Origin: Algoriphagus oliviformis
Lineage (GTDB): Bacteria > Bacteroidota > Bacteroidia > Cytophagales > Cyclobacteriaceae
Assembly: GCF_017254915.1 (NCBI RefSeq)
Contig: NZ_JAFKCT010000008.1
Span: forward strand, 62,001 to 126,000
Direction of reading: 5' to 3'
Length of the DNA stretch: 64,000 nucleotides
Shown here: positions 1 through 9,543 of the stretch, piece after piece
Numbering within the stretch: position 1 is the stretch's first letter
Layout of the letters: every line of letters starts with the position of its first letter
Program-made: the position numbers and the translations under genes
The notes under the pieces: model-generated
Database searches by the model: none
Told to the model about the DNA's origin: nothing
Seen by the model: the letters and a program-made list of their open reading frames with translations, nothing else

Positions 1-1335
1 GCGGGCTACACCCTGGGCAAAGGCGCCGAGACCGTCCCCACCGTACGCCGCAGCAGCATCGGCATTCTTCCTTACACAGCCGCGATGGAGTTTGGGTTCT
101 TCCGGGGCATTGCGGCTACGAGGCAGTTCAAAAATTGGCAAGCCTCGCTCCTCGCCTCCCATGCCCCACGGGATGGACGTGCGGCTGTCGCCAGCGAAGA
201 CGAGCGGGAAAGCATCAGCTCCTTCAACCAATCTGGGCTGCATCGTACACCGAGCGAACTCGCCACCAAAAACCAGATCCGGGAATCGAGCCTTGGGGCA
301 AACCTGCAGTACGCCCATCCTTCCGGCAGATTCCAGACCGGGATCAATTCCCTCTACACCCACTTTGACCGACCGTGGATCCGCTCTCCGGAAGTGTACA
401 ACCAGTTTGAGTTTGCCGGGCAAAGCAATCTGGTCTCCAGCCTCTATTTCAACTACAACTGGAAAAACTTCCTGCTCTTTGGCGAGTCGGCTTTGGCCAA
501 AAGTGGGGGTAGTGGCACGGTCTTGGGCTTCGTCAGCAGCCTCGGCAAGCAGGTGGATTTCTCCTTGCTTTGGCGAAAATACGACCGGGACTTCCACAGC
601 TTTTACGCCTCGGGCTTTGCCGAAAATACCCGCCCGATCAACGAGCAGGGCGTCTATATGGGTGTCCAAGTGGTCCCTGACAAACGCTGGAAAATCAATG
701 CCTACTACGACTTCTTCAAATTCCCATGGCTCGGGTACCGGGTCTATGCGCCCTCGGCTGGCTATGAATGGCTAGCCCGCCTCAGCTATCAGCCGCGAAG
801 GACCTTGGTGGCTTTCGTCCAAGTCAGGCAGGAGGAAAAAGACCGCAATCTCAGCGACTCGGGCGAGCCGGCATTGCCCTACCTCGTCCACCCCGTGAAA
901 AAGCTCAATGGTCTGCTCAGCCTGGAAAACCAGCTTTCCAGAAACCTCTTCATTCGCTCCCGCATCCTGATCAGCCGCGTGGAGATCTTGGAGAGGACCA
1001 GCCACGGATTTATGATGCTCCAGGATGTGCAGTATGGCCAGGAGAAATGGCGACTCACGGGGAGGGTGGCGCTCTTTGATGCGGAGGACTATGACAATCG
1101 CCTCTATGCCTTCGAAAACAACGTACTATGGACTTTTTCCCTCCCGGCCTTTTATGGGCAGGGCATGCGCTATTACCTACTCGGACAGTATCAAATCACG
1201 CCCAAACTCACGGCTTACCTGCGCTTTGCCCGCACGGCCTATACCGACCGGGAGTCCATCAGCAGTGGGCTCCAAACCATCGAATTGCCCCACCAAACCG
1301 ACACCGCGCTCATGCTGCGGTATTTTCTTCGGTGA
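1..1335 (+). CDS. C-terminal part of an outer-membrane beta-barrel protein, helix-hairpin-helix/ComEA-linked family (partial at window start)
   Basis: The frame is open from base 1, so the true start lies outside the window; the internal ATG at 85 is not taken as the start. About 444 residues are visible. They are rich in alternating aromatic/polar strands (for example YFNYNWKNF, KINAYYDFF) and end in RYFLR, with the terminal aromatic expected of an outer-membrane barrel. The pattern resembles the C-terminal half of the roughly 700-residue Bacteroidota proteins annotated as helix-hairpin-helix domain-containing, whose HhH part would lie upstream. Family placement is by recall of conserved segments, not alignment. 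The function of that family is not established. The next gene starts 65 bases downstream on the same strand. Confidence 0.6.
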   Translation, partial: AGYTLGKGAETVPTVRRSSIGILPYTAAMEFGFFRGIAATRQFKNWQASLLASHAPRDGRAAVASEDERESISSFNQSGLHRTPSELATKNQIRESSLGANLQYAHPSGRFQTGINSLYTHFDRPWIRSPEVYNQFEFAGQSNLVSSLYFNYNWKNFLLFGESALAKSGGSGTVLGFVSSLGKQVDFSLLWRKYDRDFHSFYASGFAENTRPINEQGVYMGVQVVPDKRWKINAYYDFFKFPWLGYRVYAPSAGYEWLARLSYQPRRTLVAFVQVRQEEKDRNLSDSGEPALPYLVHPVKKLNGLLSLENQLSRNLFIRSRILISRVEILERTSHGFMMLQDVQYGQEKWRLTGRVALFDAEDYDNRLYAFENNVLWTFSLPAFYGQGMRYYLLGQYQITPKLTAYLRFARTAYTDRESISSGLQTIELPHQTDTALMLRYFLR

Positions 1336-1400
1336 AATTCCATTAGTGGCGTGGGACTGCCTTTGCTTTTTGATAATTTGTGGCAAAGCAAAAATACCCT

Positions 1401-3815
1401 ATGAAAAAACCACTTTACCTACTCTGTTTTTTGATGCTTTCCGCTTTTTCGGGTTTCTGTCAAAACCTCGATCTGAGCAAAATGAGCAAAAAGGAGGGAT
1501 TTGTGCCTTTTTACCTCGATGAGGAAAAAGGCAAAATCTACCTCGAAATCGCCAATCTGGACCAGGAATTCCTCTACGTTAACTCCCTCACCGCCGGTGT
1601 CGGGTCAAACGACATCGGACTGGACCGTGGGCAGCTGGGTGACGACCGCGTGGTGGAATTCCGCAAGACCGGCAACAAGGTCTTCCTCGTCCACAAAAAC
1701 CTCGGCTTCCGTGCCTTCACCGACAATCCCTACGAGGCCAAGTCCATCCAAGACGCCTTTGCGGAGTCTATCCTCTGGGGCTTTGAAATCGCCCAAAAGG
1801 ACGGCGACAAGCTGATCGTGGACGCGACCAACTTTTACCTCCAAGATGCCCATGGCGTCGGCGAGACCCTGACCCGATCCCGTCAGGGCAGCTATCGCGT
1901 CGATGCCAGCCGCTCGGGACTGTACTTCCCCATGACCAAAAACTTCCCCGAAAACACCGAGGTGGAAGCCACCATTACGCTCACGGGCACCGGAGCAGGA
2001 GGCAATCTCCGCTCGGTGACTCCCACTCCCGAGGCTGTGAGCGTGCGCATGAGGCACTCGTTCATCCAGCTGCCCGACCTGTACGCCAAGCGGGAGTTTG
2101 ATCCGCGCGGGGGATTCTTCTCCATCAGCTATCAGGACTACACTACCCCCATCGACCAGCCCTTGGTGAAGCGCTTCATCTCCAGACACAGACTGGAGAA
2201 AAAAGACCCGACAGCCGCTGTGTCGGAAGTCGTCGAACCCATCGTCTATTACCTTGACCGGGGCACGCCCGAGCCTGTCGCTTCGGCGCTGATCGAGGGT
2301 GGCAACTGGTGGGCGCAGGCATTTGAAGCGGCGGGCTTCAAGGATGCCTTTAGAGTAGAACTTGCTCCGGAAGGGATGGATCTCATGGACGTGCGAAACA
2401 ACGTGATCCAGTGGGTACACCGCTCTACCCGAGGCTGGTCCTATGGCTCCAGCGTCCGCGACCCAAGAACCGGCGAGATCCTAAAGGGGCACGTTTCCTT
2501 GGGTTCGCTCCGGGTGAGACAGGACTACCTCATCGCGCTGGGCCTGTTGCAGCCCTTCGAAGACGGCAAGCCAGCCGACCCCAGAGCAATGCAACTAGCG
2601 CTAGATCGCCTGAAGCAGCTCTCCGCACACGAAATCGGCCACACGCTCGGCGTGGCCCACAGCTACGCCACCTCTCCAAACGGCCGCTCCTCAGTGATGG
2701 ACTATCCCCATCCGCTGATCACCGAGGGCGCTGACGGCGAGCTCGACTTCAGCAAAGCTTACGACCTGAAAATCGGTGAATGGGACAAGTGGGCTATCAA
2801 ATATGGCTACGGCACTCCAGCTCCTGGACAAAGTGAGGGCGAGTTCCTGACCAAAACCCTGGAAGACACCTATGCCGCCGGCTTTGAATTCATCACCGAC
2901 TCCGACTCCAGAAACCCGAGCGGCGTGCATCCCCGATCCCACCTTTGGGACAATGGCGCTTCTGCCTCCGCAGAGCTAAACCGCATGCTGGAGCTTCGTG
3001 CCAATAGAATGAAGAGCTTTGGCCTGAATGCCATCCAATCCGGAGATCCGCAGGCCCTGTTGGAAGAGGTCTTTGTGCCGCTCTACCTCATGCACCGCTA
3101 CCAGCTGGAGGCTACCTCCAAGCTGATCGGCGGACTGGACTACACCTATAAGATCAAGGGCGACAACCAGTCTAGCCAGAAGCCTGTCCCAGCAAAAGAC
3201 CAAAACGACGCGCTTGCCGCGCTGATGAATACCCTCTCTCCCGCACAGCTGGAAGTCCCCTCCCACATCCTGGCACTGATCCCCCCGCGTCCCTATGGCT
3301 ACGGCCGAAACCGCGAGACCTTTTCCTCGCGCACTGGCCCTACCTTTGACCCGATCGCTCCGGCGGAGACCATCGTCGACGCGACCTTTGGATTCCTGCT
3401 GGAAAGCGGCCGCGTGAACAGGGTCTATTTGCAAAAGCTTCAGGACAAATCCTTGCCGGGCTATCAGGATTTGTTGGACAAGGTCACCGCACAGCTCTTT
3501 TCCAACACCCTGCCCGGCGGATTGAAGGACGAAATCAAACTGATGACCGAGGCCAAATTCACCGACCACCTGATCGCTCTTTCAAAAAGCTCCAACGCTT
3601 CCCAAACCGTCCGGGCTATCACCAGAATGCAGCTCGAAAAGATCAGCGACATGACCACCGGCAGCGGTGCGCTCCTAGCCCACCGCGAATACCTGCACGA
3701 CAAGATCGAGGCCTTCCTTGACCTGCCGGAAGAGTGGCCGGCCCAGCAGCAGTTGAGCATTCCGGATGGAGCCCCCATCGGAGCGGAAGCGATGAGCTGC
3801 GATTTTGAATTCTAA
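1401..3815 (+). CDS. Secreted zinc-dependent metalloprotease (DUF5117/DUF4953 type)
   Basis: An 804-residue protein with an N-terminal signal peptide (MKKPLYLLCFLML...GFCQ). Near residue 409 it carries the full metzincin-type motif HEIGHTLGVAH, giving three zinc-binding histidines and the catalytic glutamate; the following SVMDY supplies a Met-turn-like segment. This matches the large Bacteroidota zinc-dependent metalloproteases with DUF5117 and DUF4953 domains, expected in the periplasm or at the cell surface. An in-frame GTG at 1380 gives seven more residues before the signal peptide, but ATG 1401 puts the signal peptide at the N-terminus and was preferred. A strong hairpin terminator follows. 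The substrate is unknown. Confidence 0.85.
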   Translation: MKKPLYLLCFLMLSAFSGFCQNLDLSKMSKKEGFVPFYLDEEKGKIYLEIANLDQEFLYVNSLTAGVGSNDIGLDRGQLGDDRVVEFRKTGNKVFLVHKNLGFRAFTDNPYEAKSIQDAFAESILWGFEIAQKDGDKLIVDATNFYLQDAHGVGETLTRSRQGSYRVDASRSGLYFPMTKNFPENTEVEATITLTGTGAGGNLRSVTPTPEAVSVRMRHSFIQLPDLYAKREFDPRGGFFSISYQDYTTPIDQPLVKRFISRHRLEKKDPTAAVSEVVEPIVYYLDRGTPEPVASALIEGGNWWAQAFEAAGFKDAFRVELAPEGMDLMDVRNNVIQWVHRSTRGWSYGSSVRDPRTGEILKGHVSLGSLRVRQDYLIALGLLQPFEDGKPADPRAMQLALDRLKQLSAHEIGHTLGVAHSYATSPNGRSSVMDYPHPLITEGADGELDFSKAYDLKIGEWDKWAIKYGYGTPAPGQSEGEFLTKTLEDTYAAGFEFITDSDSRNPSGVHPRSHLWDNGASASAELNRMLELRANRMKSFGLNAIQSGDPQALLEEVFVPLYLMHRYQLEATSKLIGGLDYTYKIKGDNQSSQKPVPAKDQNDALAALMNTLSPAQLEVPSHILALIPPRPYGYGRNRETFSSRTGPTFDPIAPAETIVDATFGFLLESGRVNRVYLQKLQDKSLPGYQDLLDKVTAQLFSNTLPGGLKDEIKLMTEAKFTDHLIALSKSSNASQTVRAITRMQLEKISDMTTGSGALLAHREYLHDKIEAFLDLPEEWPAQQQLSIPDGAPIGAEAMSCDFEF

Positions 3816-3848
3816 GAAGGAAACGGCCGTCTCGGACTGCTGCTATTG

Positions 3849-3893
3849 AAAGTCGAAAGCTGGGTGTGAGGACACCTGCTTTCGACTTTTTTG
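3849..3893 (+). terminator. Rho-independent terminator after the metalloprotease
   Basis: A perfect 12-base inverted repeat (AAAGTCGAAAGC at 3849-3860, GCTTTCGACTTT at 3878-3889) flanks a loop that can itself pair (GGTGT/ACACC) and runs into six T residues. It lies about 35 bases after the stop codon at 3815. Confidence 0.85.
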
Positions 3894-4045
3894 CTTCCTG
3901 CAACGCCAGTGTCCAGCCGTGCATATCTCAGTTTCGAGACTGTCCCCTGCTTTTCCAAAAAAAGAAGAAACCCAAAACACTTTCATAAAAGCCCTCCATT
4001 CGCAATATTTATAGCATCCAATTTTTCACTGGACAGTTTTTTAAT

Positions 4046-5419
4046 ATGGGCAATACCGACAAAAGGTGCTTCGTGGTAATGGGCTTCGGGATCAAAACCG
4101 ACTATATCAACGGCCGCAAACTCGACCTTAACAAATCCTACCGCCTGCTGATCAAGCCGGTGGTCGAAGCCAAAGGAATAGAATGTGTGCGGGCCGATGA
4201 GATCACCCACTCCGGATCCATCGATGTGCAGATGTATCGGGAGCTGCTGCAGGCCGATCTGGTCATCGCCGACCTCTCCACGCTCAATGCCAACGCACTG
4301 TATGAATTGGGCATACGCCACGCCCTCCGACCCTATACCACCATCGTCATTTCGGAAAACAAGCTGGTCTATCCCTTCGATCTCAACCATGTGGTCATCC
4401 ACAGCTACCAGCACCTCGGAGACGCGATCGACTACGAGGAAGTGGAGCGTTTTCGCGCTGCGCTGGGCAATGTGATTCAGACGGTGCTGGACAAAACCCA
4501 AGCGGACAGTCCGGTGTACACCTACCTGAATTCGCTGATTCCTCCGAAGCTTCAGGAGCAGATCGAAAAAGCGATGGTGGAATCCGAAAAACCCGAAAAG
4601 GCTCCCGAGATCGGCAAAGCCCTTTCCCTCATCATCCAAGAAGCCGAGGACGCCATCGACACCAAGGAGTTTGCCAAGGCAAAAAACCTCTTCCAAACGG
4701 CTGCCATGCTCTCGACCGCCAACTCGGGGCAAAACGACATCTACCTGACCCACCGTCTTGCCTTCACCACCTACAAGGCCGCCGAGCCCGACTTGGTCAC
4801 CGCGCTGTATGAATCCCTAGGCCTGCTGAAGTCCATCCACCTGGACACCACCAACGACCCCGAAACCGTCTCCTCGGCCGGTGCGGTGGAAAAGAAACTC
4901 TATGAATGCGGCGAAGGAGACCAGCATCTGGAAGACTCCATCCTCTACTATCAGCGCAGCTACTACCTGCTCAACAACCGCTACAACGGCATCAACCTCG
5001 CGATGACGCTGGTCTATCACGCCACGTCCGCCTTGGCCGATTCGGATCAGGAGAGGATCGCGGACCTGGTCTTTGCGCAGCGCACCTGGAAGCGCGTGCT
5101 CTACCTCTGCGACCGAGACTGGAAGCTGATCCAGGAAAAAGAAAAAAACGACCAGGCCCTCATCACCGACGGCACCAAGGACGGGCAGGAACTCCAGGAA
5201 TACTACAACAGCCAGAAATACTGGATCTTAGTGAATCGGGCCGAGTCCAGCTTTGGGCTGGGCGACTTCGACACTTACCGGGAGGCGCTCGCCCAGTCAA
5301 AAAATATCCCTTTCCATACTTGGCAGCTCGAAAGCTTTACTGAACAAATCGGTAAATTAGAGGCTGAATTGAAAAAAGTCGGGCATCTACTCGATCCGCA
5401 ATGGATCGCCCCCAATTAA
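4046..5419 (+). CDS. Nucleoside-deoxyribosyltransferase-like domain fused to TPR region (DUF4071 / MAP3K TRAFs-binding type)
   Basis: A 457-residue soluble protein with no signal peptide. Residues 1-110 look like a nucleoside 2-deoxyribosyltransferase-type Rossmann domain: CFVVMGFG near the start, then ADLVIADLSTLNANALYELG, where the Asp and the Glu of YELG sit at the places of catalytic residues in that superfamily. After about residue 150 the chain is alpha-helical and repetitive, consistent with the TPR-like MAP3K TRAFs-binding (DUF4071) region. Such proteins are found in bacteria and, fused to a kinase, in animal ASK proteins; comparative genomics has proposed roles in conflict or NAD/nucleotide signalling, with no enzymology here. 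It stands alone after a strong terminator and is followed 24 bases later by dcp. Family assignment is fairly sure; the function is not. Confidence 0.75.
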   Translation: MGNTDKRCFVVMGFGIKTDYINGRKLDLNKSYRLLIKPVVEAKGIECVRADEITHSGSIDVQMYRELLQADLVIADLSTLNANALYELGIRHALRPYTTIVISENKLVYPFDLNHVVIHSYQHLGDAIDYEEVERFRAALGNVIQTVLDKTQADSPVYTYLNSLIPPKLQEQIEKAMVESEKPEKAPEIGKALSLIIQEAEDAIDTKEFAKAKNLFQTAAMLSTANSGQNDIYLTHRLAFTTYKAAEPDLVTALYESLGLLKSIHLDTTNDPETVSSAGAVEKKLYECGEGDQHLEDSILYYQRSYYLLNNRYNGINLAMTLVYHATSALADSDQERIADLVFAQRTWKRVLYLCDRDWKLIQEKEKNDQALITDGTKDGQELQEYYNSQKYWILVNRAESSFGLGDFDTYREALAQSKNIPFHTWQLESFTEQIGKLEAELKKVGHLLDPQWIAPN

Positions 5420-5443
5420 ACTACCCAAAGCTTACCCACTACC

Positions 5444-7474
5444 ATGACCAACCCTCTTTTGGCGGATTTCGCCACCCCTTTTGAGACTCCTCCTTTTGAC
5501 CTGATCCATACTTCCCATTTTCTCCCGGCTGTCAAGGAAGCCATCCAGCTCGGCAAGGCTGACATAGAAAAAATCAAGTCGGAACCGCTTCCCAACTTCG
5601 AAAACACCATCGAGGCACTGGATCGCTCCGGCAAAAAGCTCGGCGTGATCTCCGCCGTTTTTTTCAACCTCAACTCCGCTGAAACCAACGATGAAATCCA
5701 GAAGCTGGCCAGGGAGATATCTCCCCTACTGACCGCCCATGCCAACGACATTCTCCTCGACCAGGAGCTGTTCCAGCGTGTGGCGCAGGTTTTTGGAGAA
5801 AAAGAAAACCTGAAGCTGAGCCCCGAGCAGGAGACCTTGCTGGAAAAGACCTACAAGTCTTTTGTTCGAAACGGCGCAAAACTCAGCCCCAGCGATGCGG
5901 ACAAACTCCGGGAGATCGACCGGCAACTTGCCCAGCTCAGTTTGAAGTTTGGCGAAAATGTCCTCGCTGAGACCAACAAATACGTCCACTTCGTGGAAAG
6001 CGAAAGCGACCTGGAGGGCTTGCCCGAGGGGATCAAAGAGGCGGCTGCCCAGATCGCGGAGGAAAAAGGCCAGCCCGGCAAATGGGCATTCACACTGGAC
6101 TTTCCCAGCTATGTGCCCGCCATGACCTATGCCAAAAACCGGGAGCTGAGAAAAACCCTCTATCTCGCCTACAACACCAAGTCGGCAAAAGGCGACAACC
6201 TGGACAACAAGGAGACCATCCGCGAGCTGCTCAGGCTGCGGCACGAGCGGGCCAATCTCCTGGGCTATGCCTCCCATGCAGACTTTGTGCTGGAGGAGCG
6301 CATGGCCAAAAGTCCCAAGGCCGTGATGGATTTCTTGGATTCAATTCTGCAAAAGGCCAAGCCCAAAGCAGAAGCCGATGTGAGTGAAGTGGCCGAATTT
6401 GCAAAGAAGAACGACGGACTGGAGCAGCTCCAGCGCTGGGACTTCGGCTACTACTCCGAACTGCTCAAAAAGGAAAAATATGCGCTGGACGACGAACTCC
6501 TGCGGCCCTATTTCCAACTGGAAAAGGTCATCGACGGCGTCTTCCAGACCGCTGAAAAGCTTTTTGGAATCACCTTCGTACCCAATGCGGACATCCCCGT
6601 CTACCATCCCGACGTCACCGCCTATGAGGTAAAAGACCGGGACGGGAAGCATTTGGCGGTCTTCTACGCAGATTTCTTCCCAAGGGCAGGCAAGCGAAAC
6701 GGAGCTTGGATGACTTCCTTCCGCGGCCAAAACCTGGATAAAGGGCTAGACCATCGCCCACACGTCTCCATCGTCTGCAACTTCACCAAGCCCACCAAAA
6801 GCAAACCCAGCCTACTGACGTTCAACGAGGTCACGACGCTGTTCCATGAGTTTGGCCACGCCCTCCACGGAATGCTGGCAAGGGGCACCTACGAGTCGCT
6901 GTCCGGCACGAGCGTATTTTGGGACTTTGTGGAGCTTCCCTCCCAGATTTTCGAAAACTGGTGCTACGAAAAAGACTGTCTGGATCTCTTTGCGAAGCAC
7001 TACGAAACCGGCGAAAAAATCCCCGCCGAGCTGATCGAGAAAATCAAGAATGCCGCCAATTTCCAACAAGGCTACCTGACGCTCCGCCAGATCAGCTTTG
7101 GCCTGCTGGACATGGCCTACCACAGCACCGATCCCGAGGAGATCTCCGACATCGCGGACTTTGAGCAGCAAGTGATGAAAAAGACCGACCTACTTCCCAA
7201 AGTACCGGGCACGCTGATGAGCACCAGCTTTTCGCACATCTTCCAGGGAGGCTACTCCTCCGGATACTACAGCTACAAGTGGGCAGAGGTCTTGGACGCC
7301 GACGCTTTCGAACTGTTTCAGGAGCAGGGCATCTTCGACCAGGAGACCGCCAGGTCTTTTGAGAAAAACGTGCTCGCTGCCGGAGGAAGCGAGCATCCGA
7401 GCCTGCTCTACAAGCGATTTAGGGGAAGGGAGCCCAAGCCGGAGGCCTTGCTGAAGCGCTCGGGGCTCCTGTGA
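5444..7474 (+). CDS. dcp: M3 family metallopeptidase (oligopeptidase A / peptidyl-dipeptidase Dcp-like)
   Basis: A 676-residue cytosolic-type protein without a signal peptide. The M3 zinc motif HEFGHALH begins at residue 468, giving the HExxH pair; downstream WDFVELPSQIFENW is the characteristic third-ligand region of thimet/oligopeptidase A enzymes. Family members hydrolyse short peptides, either removing C-terminal dipeptides (Dcp) or degrading oligopeptides and cleaved signal peptides (PrlC/OpdA); sequence alone does not separate these. The length fits the family. It follows the DUF4071-type gene by 24 bases and may be cotranscribed with it, though no functional link is evident. Confidence 0.9.
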   Translation: MTNPLLADFATPFETPPFDLIHTSHFLPAVKEAIQLGKADIEKIKSEPLPNFENTIEALDRSGKKLGVISAVFFNLNSAETNDEIQKLAREISPLLTAHANDILLDQELFQRVAQVFGEKENLKLSPEQETLLEKTYKSFVRNGAKLSPSDADKLREIDRQLAQLSLKFGENVLAETNKYVHFVESESDLEGLPEGIKEAAAQIAEEKGQPGKWAFTLDFPSYVPAMTYAKNRELRKTLYLAYNTKSAKGDNLDNKETIRELLRLRHERANLLGYASHADFVLEERMAKSPKAVMDFLDSILQKAKPKAEADVSEVAEFAKKNDGLEQLQRWDFGYYSELLKKEKYALDDELLRPYFQLEKVIDGVFQTAEKLFGITFVPNADIPVYHPDVTAYEVKDRDGKHLAVFYADFFPRAGKRNGAWMTSFRGQNLDKGLDHRPHVSIVCNFTKPTKSKPSLLTFNEVTTLFHEFGHALHGMLARGTYESLSGTSVFWDFVELPSQIFENWCYEKDCLDLFAKHYETGEKIPAELIEKIKNAANFQQGYLTLRQISFGLLDMAYHSTDPEEISDIADFEQQVMKKTDLLPKVPGTLMSTSFSHIFQGGYSSGYYSYKWAEVLDADAFELFQEQGIFDQETARSFEKNVLAAGGSEHPSLLYKRFRGREPKPEALLKRSGLL

Positions 7475-7479
7475 GCGCA

Positions 7480-7510
7480 TTGCAAAATTACGGGATATGT
7501 CCTACCTTTT
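7480..7510 (+). promoter_or_regulatory. Candidate Bacteroidota sigma promoter for the AI-2E family gene
   Basis: TTG at 7480-7482, 20 bases, then TACCTTTT at 7503-7510, one mismatch from the TAnnTTTG -7 box of Bacteroidota. The start codon at 7533 lies 22 bases downstream. Pattern-based only. Confidence 0.4.
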
Positions 7511-7532
7511 TTGAAACCAAATTTTTGACTGC

Positions 7533-8627
7533 ATGGATTCCGTCCGCCTAAAAATGCCGGCTTATTTGAAAGCCCTCTCCGTGATGGTTTTCATCATAGT
7601 TTTGGTCTTTTTCCTGATCATCGGCAAGAGCCTCTTGGTTCCGCTGTTCATGGGTGGTTTTTTCGCAATCCTGCTTACGCCGCTGAGCATGTTTTTGGAA
7701 AAATACCGAGTGCCCCGAACCCTCAGCTGCGTCATCTCCCTACTGGCGATGATCGCGATGGTGGTGGGGCTGATCAGCTTCATCATCAACAACATCGTCA
7801 ACTTTACCAAGGATTTTGACGACGTCTCCGGGCGGCTGGTTCAGATGGCAGAGGACATCGATGCCTGGACGCTCGAGCACCTCGGCATGGACGAAAACCT
7901 GGCGGACAAAATCGAAACCGAATACCTGCTCACCCTCCTCAACGACAACAGCAGCAGCATCTCCAGCTTTGCGCTCAACTCCATCGGCTCCCTGTCTGGC
8001 ATCGTTTTGATCCCGGTTTTCATGTTTTTCTTCCTGCTCTACCGCGACCATCTGGCCAACATGATGATCATGCTGTATCGGGACAAGGATCCGGCTTTGG
8101 TCAAGCTCCGCATCAGCAATCTCAGGCGGGTCATCCAGGGCTACATCGTGGGGGTGGTCAAGGTGATGGTCATCCTGGCCATCCTCAACATCATCGCGTA
8201 TTCCATCATCGGGGTGAAGCACGCCATCTTCTTTGGCGTCATCGGGGCTATCCTGAACATCATTCCCTACGTGGGCCCTTTCTTTGGAGTCTTGCTCCCG
8301 ATAGTCTATGCCTTTCTCACGATGGACAGCCTCTTCTACCCCTTGGCCATTTTTGCCTGCTACCAGGGCATTCAGCTGATCGAGGGCAACTTCCTCACGC
8401 CAAAGATCGTCGGCGGCAACGTGAACCTCAACGCCTTCATCACCTTCCTCGGCCTGCTGGTGGGAGCTTCGATCTGGGGCGTGGCAGGCATGGTGCTGGT
8501 GATCCCGACTTTGGCGATCCTGCGAGAGATCTTCGAATTGAGCGAGACTACCCGGCCTTTTGCATTACTTTTGGGGGAAGAAAAAATCGAAGCCAAGGAT
8601 AAACCCAAAGATGAAGCTGAAGAGTAA
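7533..8627 (+). CDS. AI-2E family transporter (first of two in the window)
   Basis: A 364-residue polytopic membrane protein. Hydrophobic segments occur near residues 12-50, 65-90, 145-170 and several in 215-330, with the conserved GAILNIIPYVGPFFG segment and the late GNFLTPKIVGG motif typical of the AI-2E/PerM exporter family. Members have been linked to autoinducer-2 export or to Na+(Li+)/H+ antiport; the substrate cannot be read from sequence. The last 17 bases overlap the start of the TPR lipoprotein gene, so the two are probably translationally coupled. A second paralogue lies at 20390-21484. Confidence 0.85.
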   Translation: MDSVRLKMPAYLKALSVMVFIIVLVFFLIIGKSLLVPLFMGGFFAILLTPLSMFLEKYRVPRTLSCVISLLAMIAMVVGLISFIINNIVNFTKDFDDVSGRLVQMAEDIDAWTLEHLGMDENLADKIETEYLLTLLNDNSSSISSFALNSIGSLSGIVLIPVFMFFFLLYRDHLANMMIMLYRDKDPALVKLRISNLRRVIQGYIVGVVKVMVILAILNIIAYSIIGVKHAIFFGVIGAILNIIPYVGPFFGVLLPIVYAFLTMDSLFYPLAIFACYQGIQLIEGNFLTPKIVGGNVNLNAFITFLGLLVGASIWGVAGMVLVIPTLAILREIFELSETTRPFALLLGEEKIEAKDKPKDEAEE

Positions 8628-9543
8628 AATTTTCTGTGCCCTGCTGATCGGAGCACTTGCGGGCTGCGACAGCCTGGATGACAAAAAGGGCAGATTCCTG
8701 CTGAAAGGAAACGAGAAGCTGGAAGAGAACGACGCCAAGTCGGCCATCGCCTTCTACAACGAAGCCATCGCCCTGGACTCTACCTATGCCGATGCCTATT
8801 TCAACAAGGCTATGGCCCATCTCCGCCTCAACCAACTCGACGAAACTATCCACGACCTCAGCAAAGCCATCCAGCTCCGTCCGGACTATTCCGAGGCCAT
8901 CTTTCAGAGAGGCCTGTCCTACCTGGACAACGGGGAGTTTTACAAAGCCGAAGAAGATGCCGAGCGGCTGATGAGGCTTGACGAAAAGGACTGGAAGGCC
9001 CATTTTCTGTCTGGACTCAGCCAGGAAAAGCTCAAAAACTATCCGGCCGCCTTGGATGCATTTCAGAAAGCCGCCAACCTGGAACCGGGCAATTCCGATC
9101 TTTTGGTCAATCAGGCTACCGTGCTGTATTATCAGCAAGAATACGAGGGAGCAAAAGAGATTTTGGCAAAAGCCGAGGAAGTGAACCCGACCGAACCCAA
9201 TCTCTACAACCTGAAGTCCATGATTTTATTTGCCGAAAAGGACCTTGAGGGCGCCTTGGCAGCAGTGGAGAAAGCGCTGGCCTTGGACAAGGGCCAAGCT
9301 TACTTCTATAATAACAAGGGCTTGTATTTGCTTTTTCTCGACCAAAAAGAAGAAGGGCTTGAGCTGATCAACCAAAGCATACAGATGGACTCAAAAAACC
9401 CCTTCGCATTCCGCAACAAGGGGATTTACTATGTGCTGACTGGGGATAAAGTCTCCGCTCTACGCTATCTGGAGGAGCTTGCCAGCAACTATCCCGACAT
9501 GGAGCTGGTGCAGGAGTACTACGCGAAGGCTCAGGCTCTGTAG
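8611..9543 (+). CDS. TPR-repeat lipoprotein
   Basis: A 310-residue protein. ATG 8611 gives a lipoprotein signal (MKLKSKIFCALLIGALAGC, lipobox Cys19), so the protein should be lipid-anchored in the cell envelope. The rest is made of about eight TPR units with the usual A-x3-F/Y-x3-A spacing (AIAFYNEAIALDSTYADAYFNKA, ALRYLEELASNY). TPR proteins scaffold other proteins; no catalytic domain is seen. The start lies within the AI-2E gene end (17-base overlap), and the 3' end overlaps the convergent hybrid kinase gene by 13 bases. A longer in-frame start at 8560 would bury the lipobox and was rejected. Confidence 0.85.
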   Translation: MKLKSKIFCALLIGALAGCDSLDDKKGRFLLKGNEKLEENDAKSAIAFYNEAIALDSTYADAYFNKAMAHLRLNQLDETIHDLSKAIQLRPDYSEAIFQRGLSYLDNGEFYKAEEDAERLMRLDEKDWKAHFLSGLSQEKLKNYPAALDAFQKAANLEPGNSDLLVNQATVLYYQQEYEGAKEILAKAEEVNPTEPNLYNLKSMILFAEKDLEGALAAVEKALALDKGQAYFYNNKGLYLLFLDQKEEGLELINQSIQMDSKNPFAFRNKGIYYVLTGDKVSALRYLEELASNYPDMELVQEYYAKAQAL

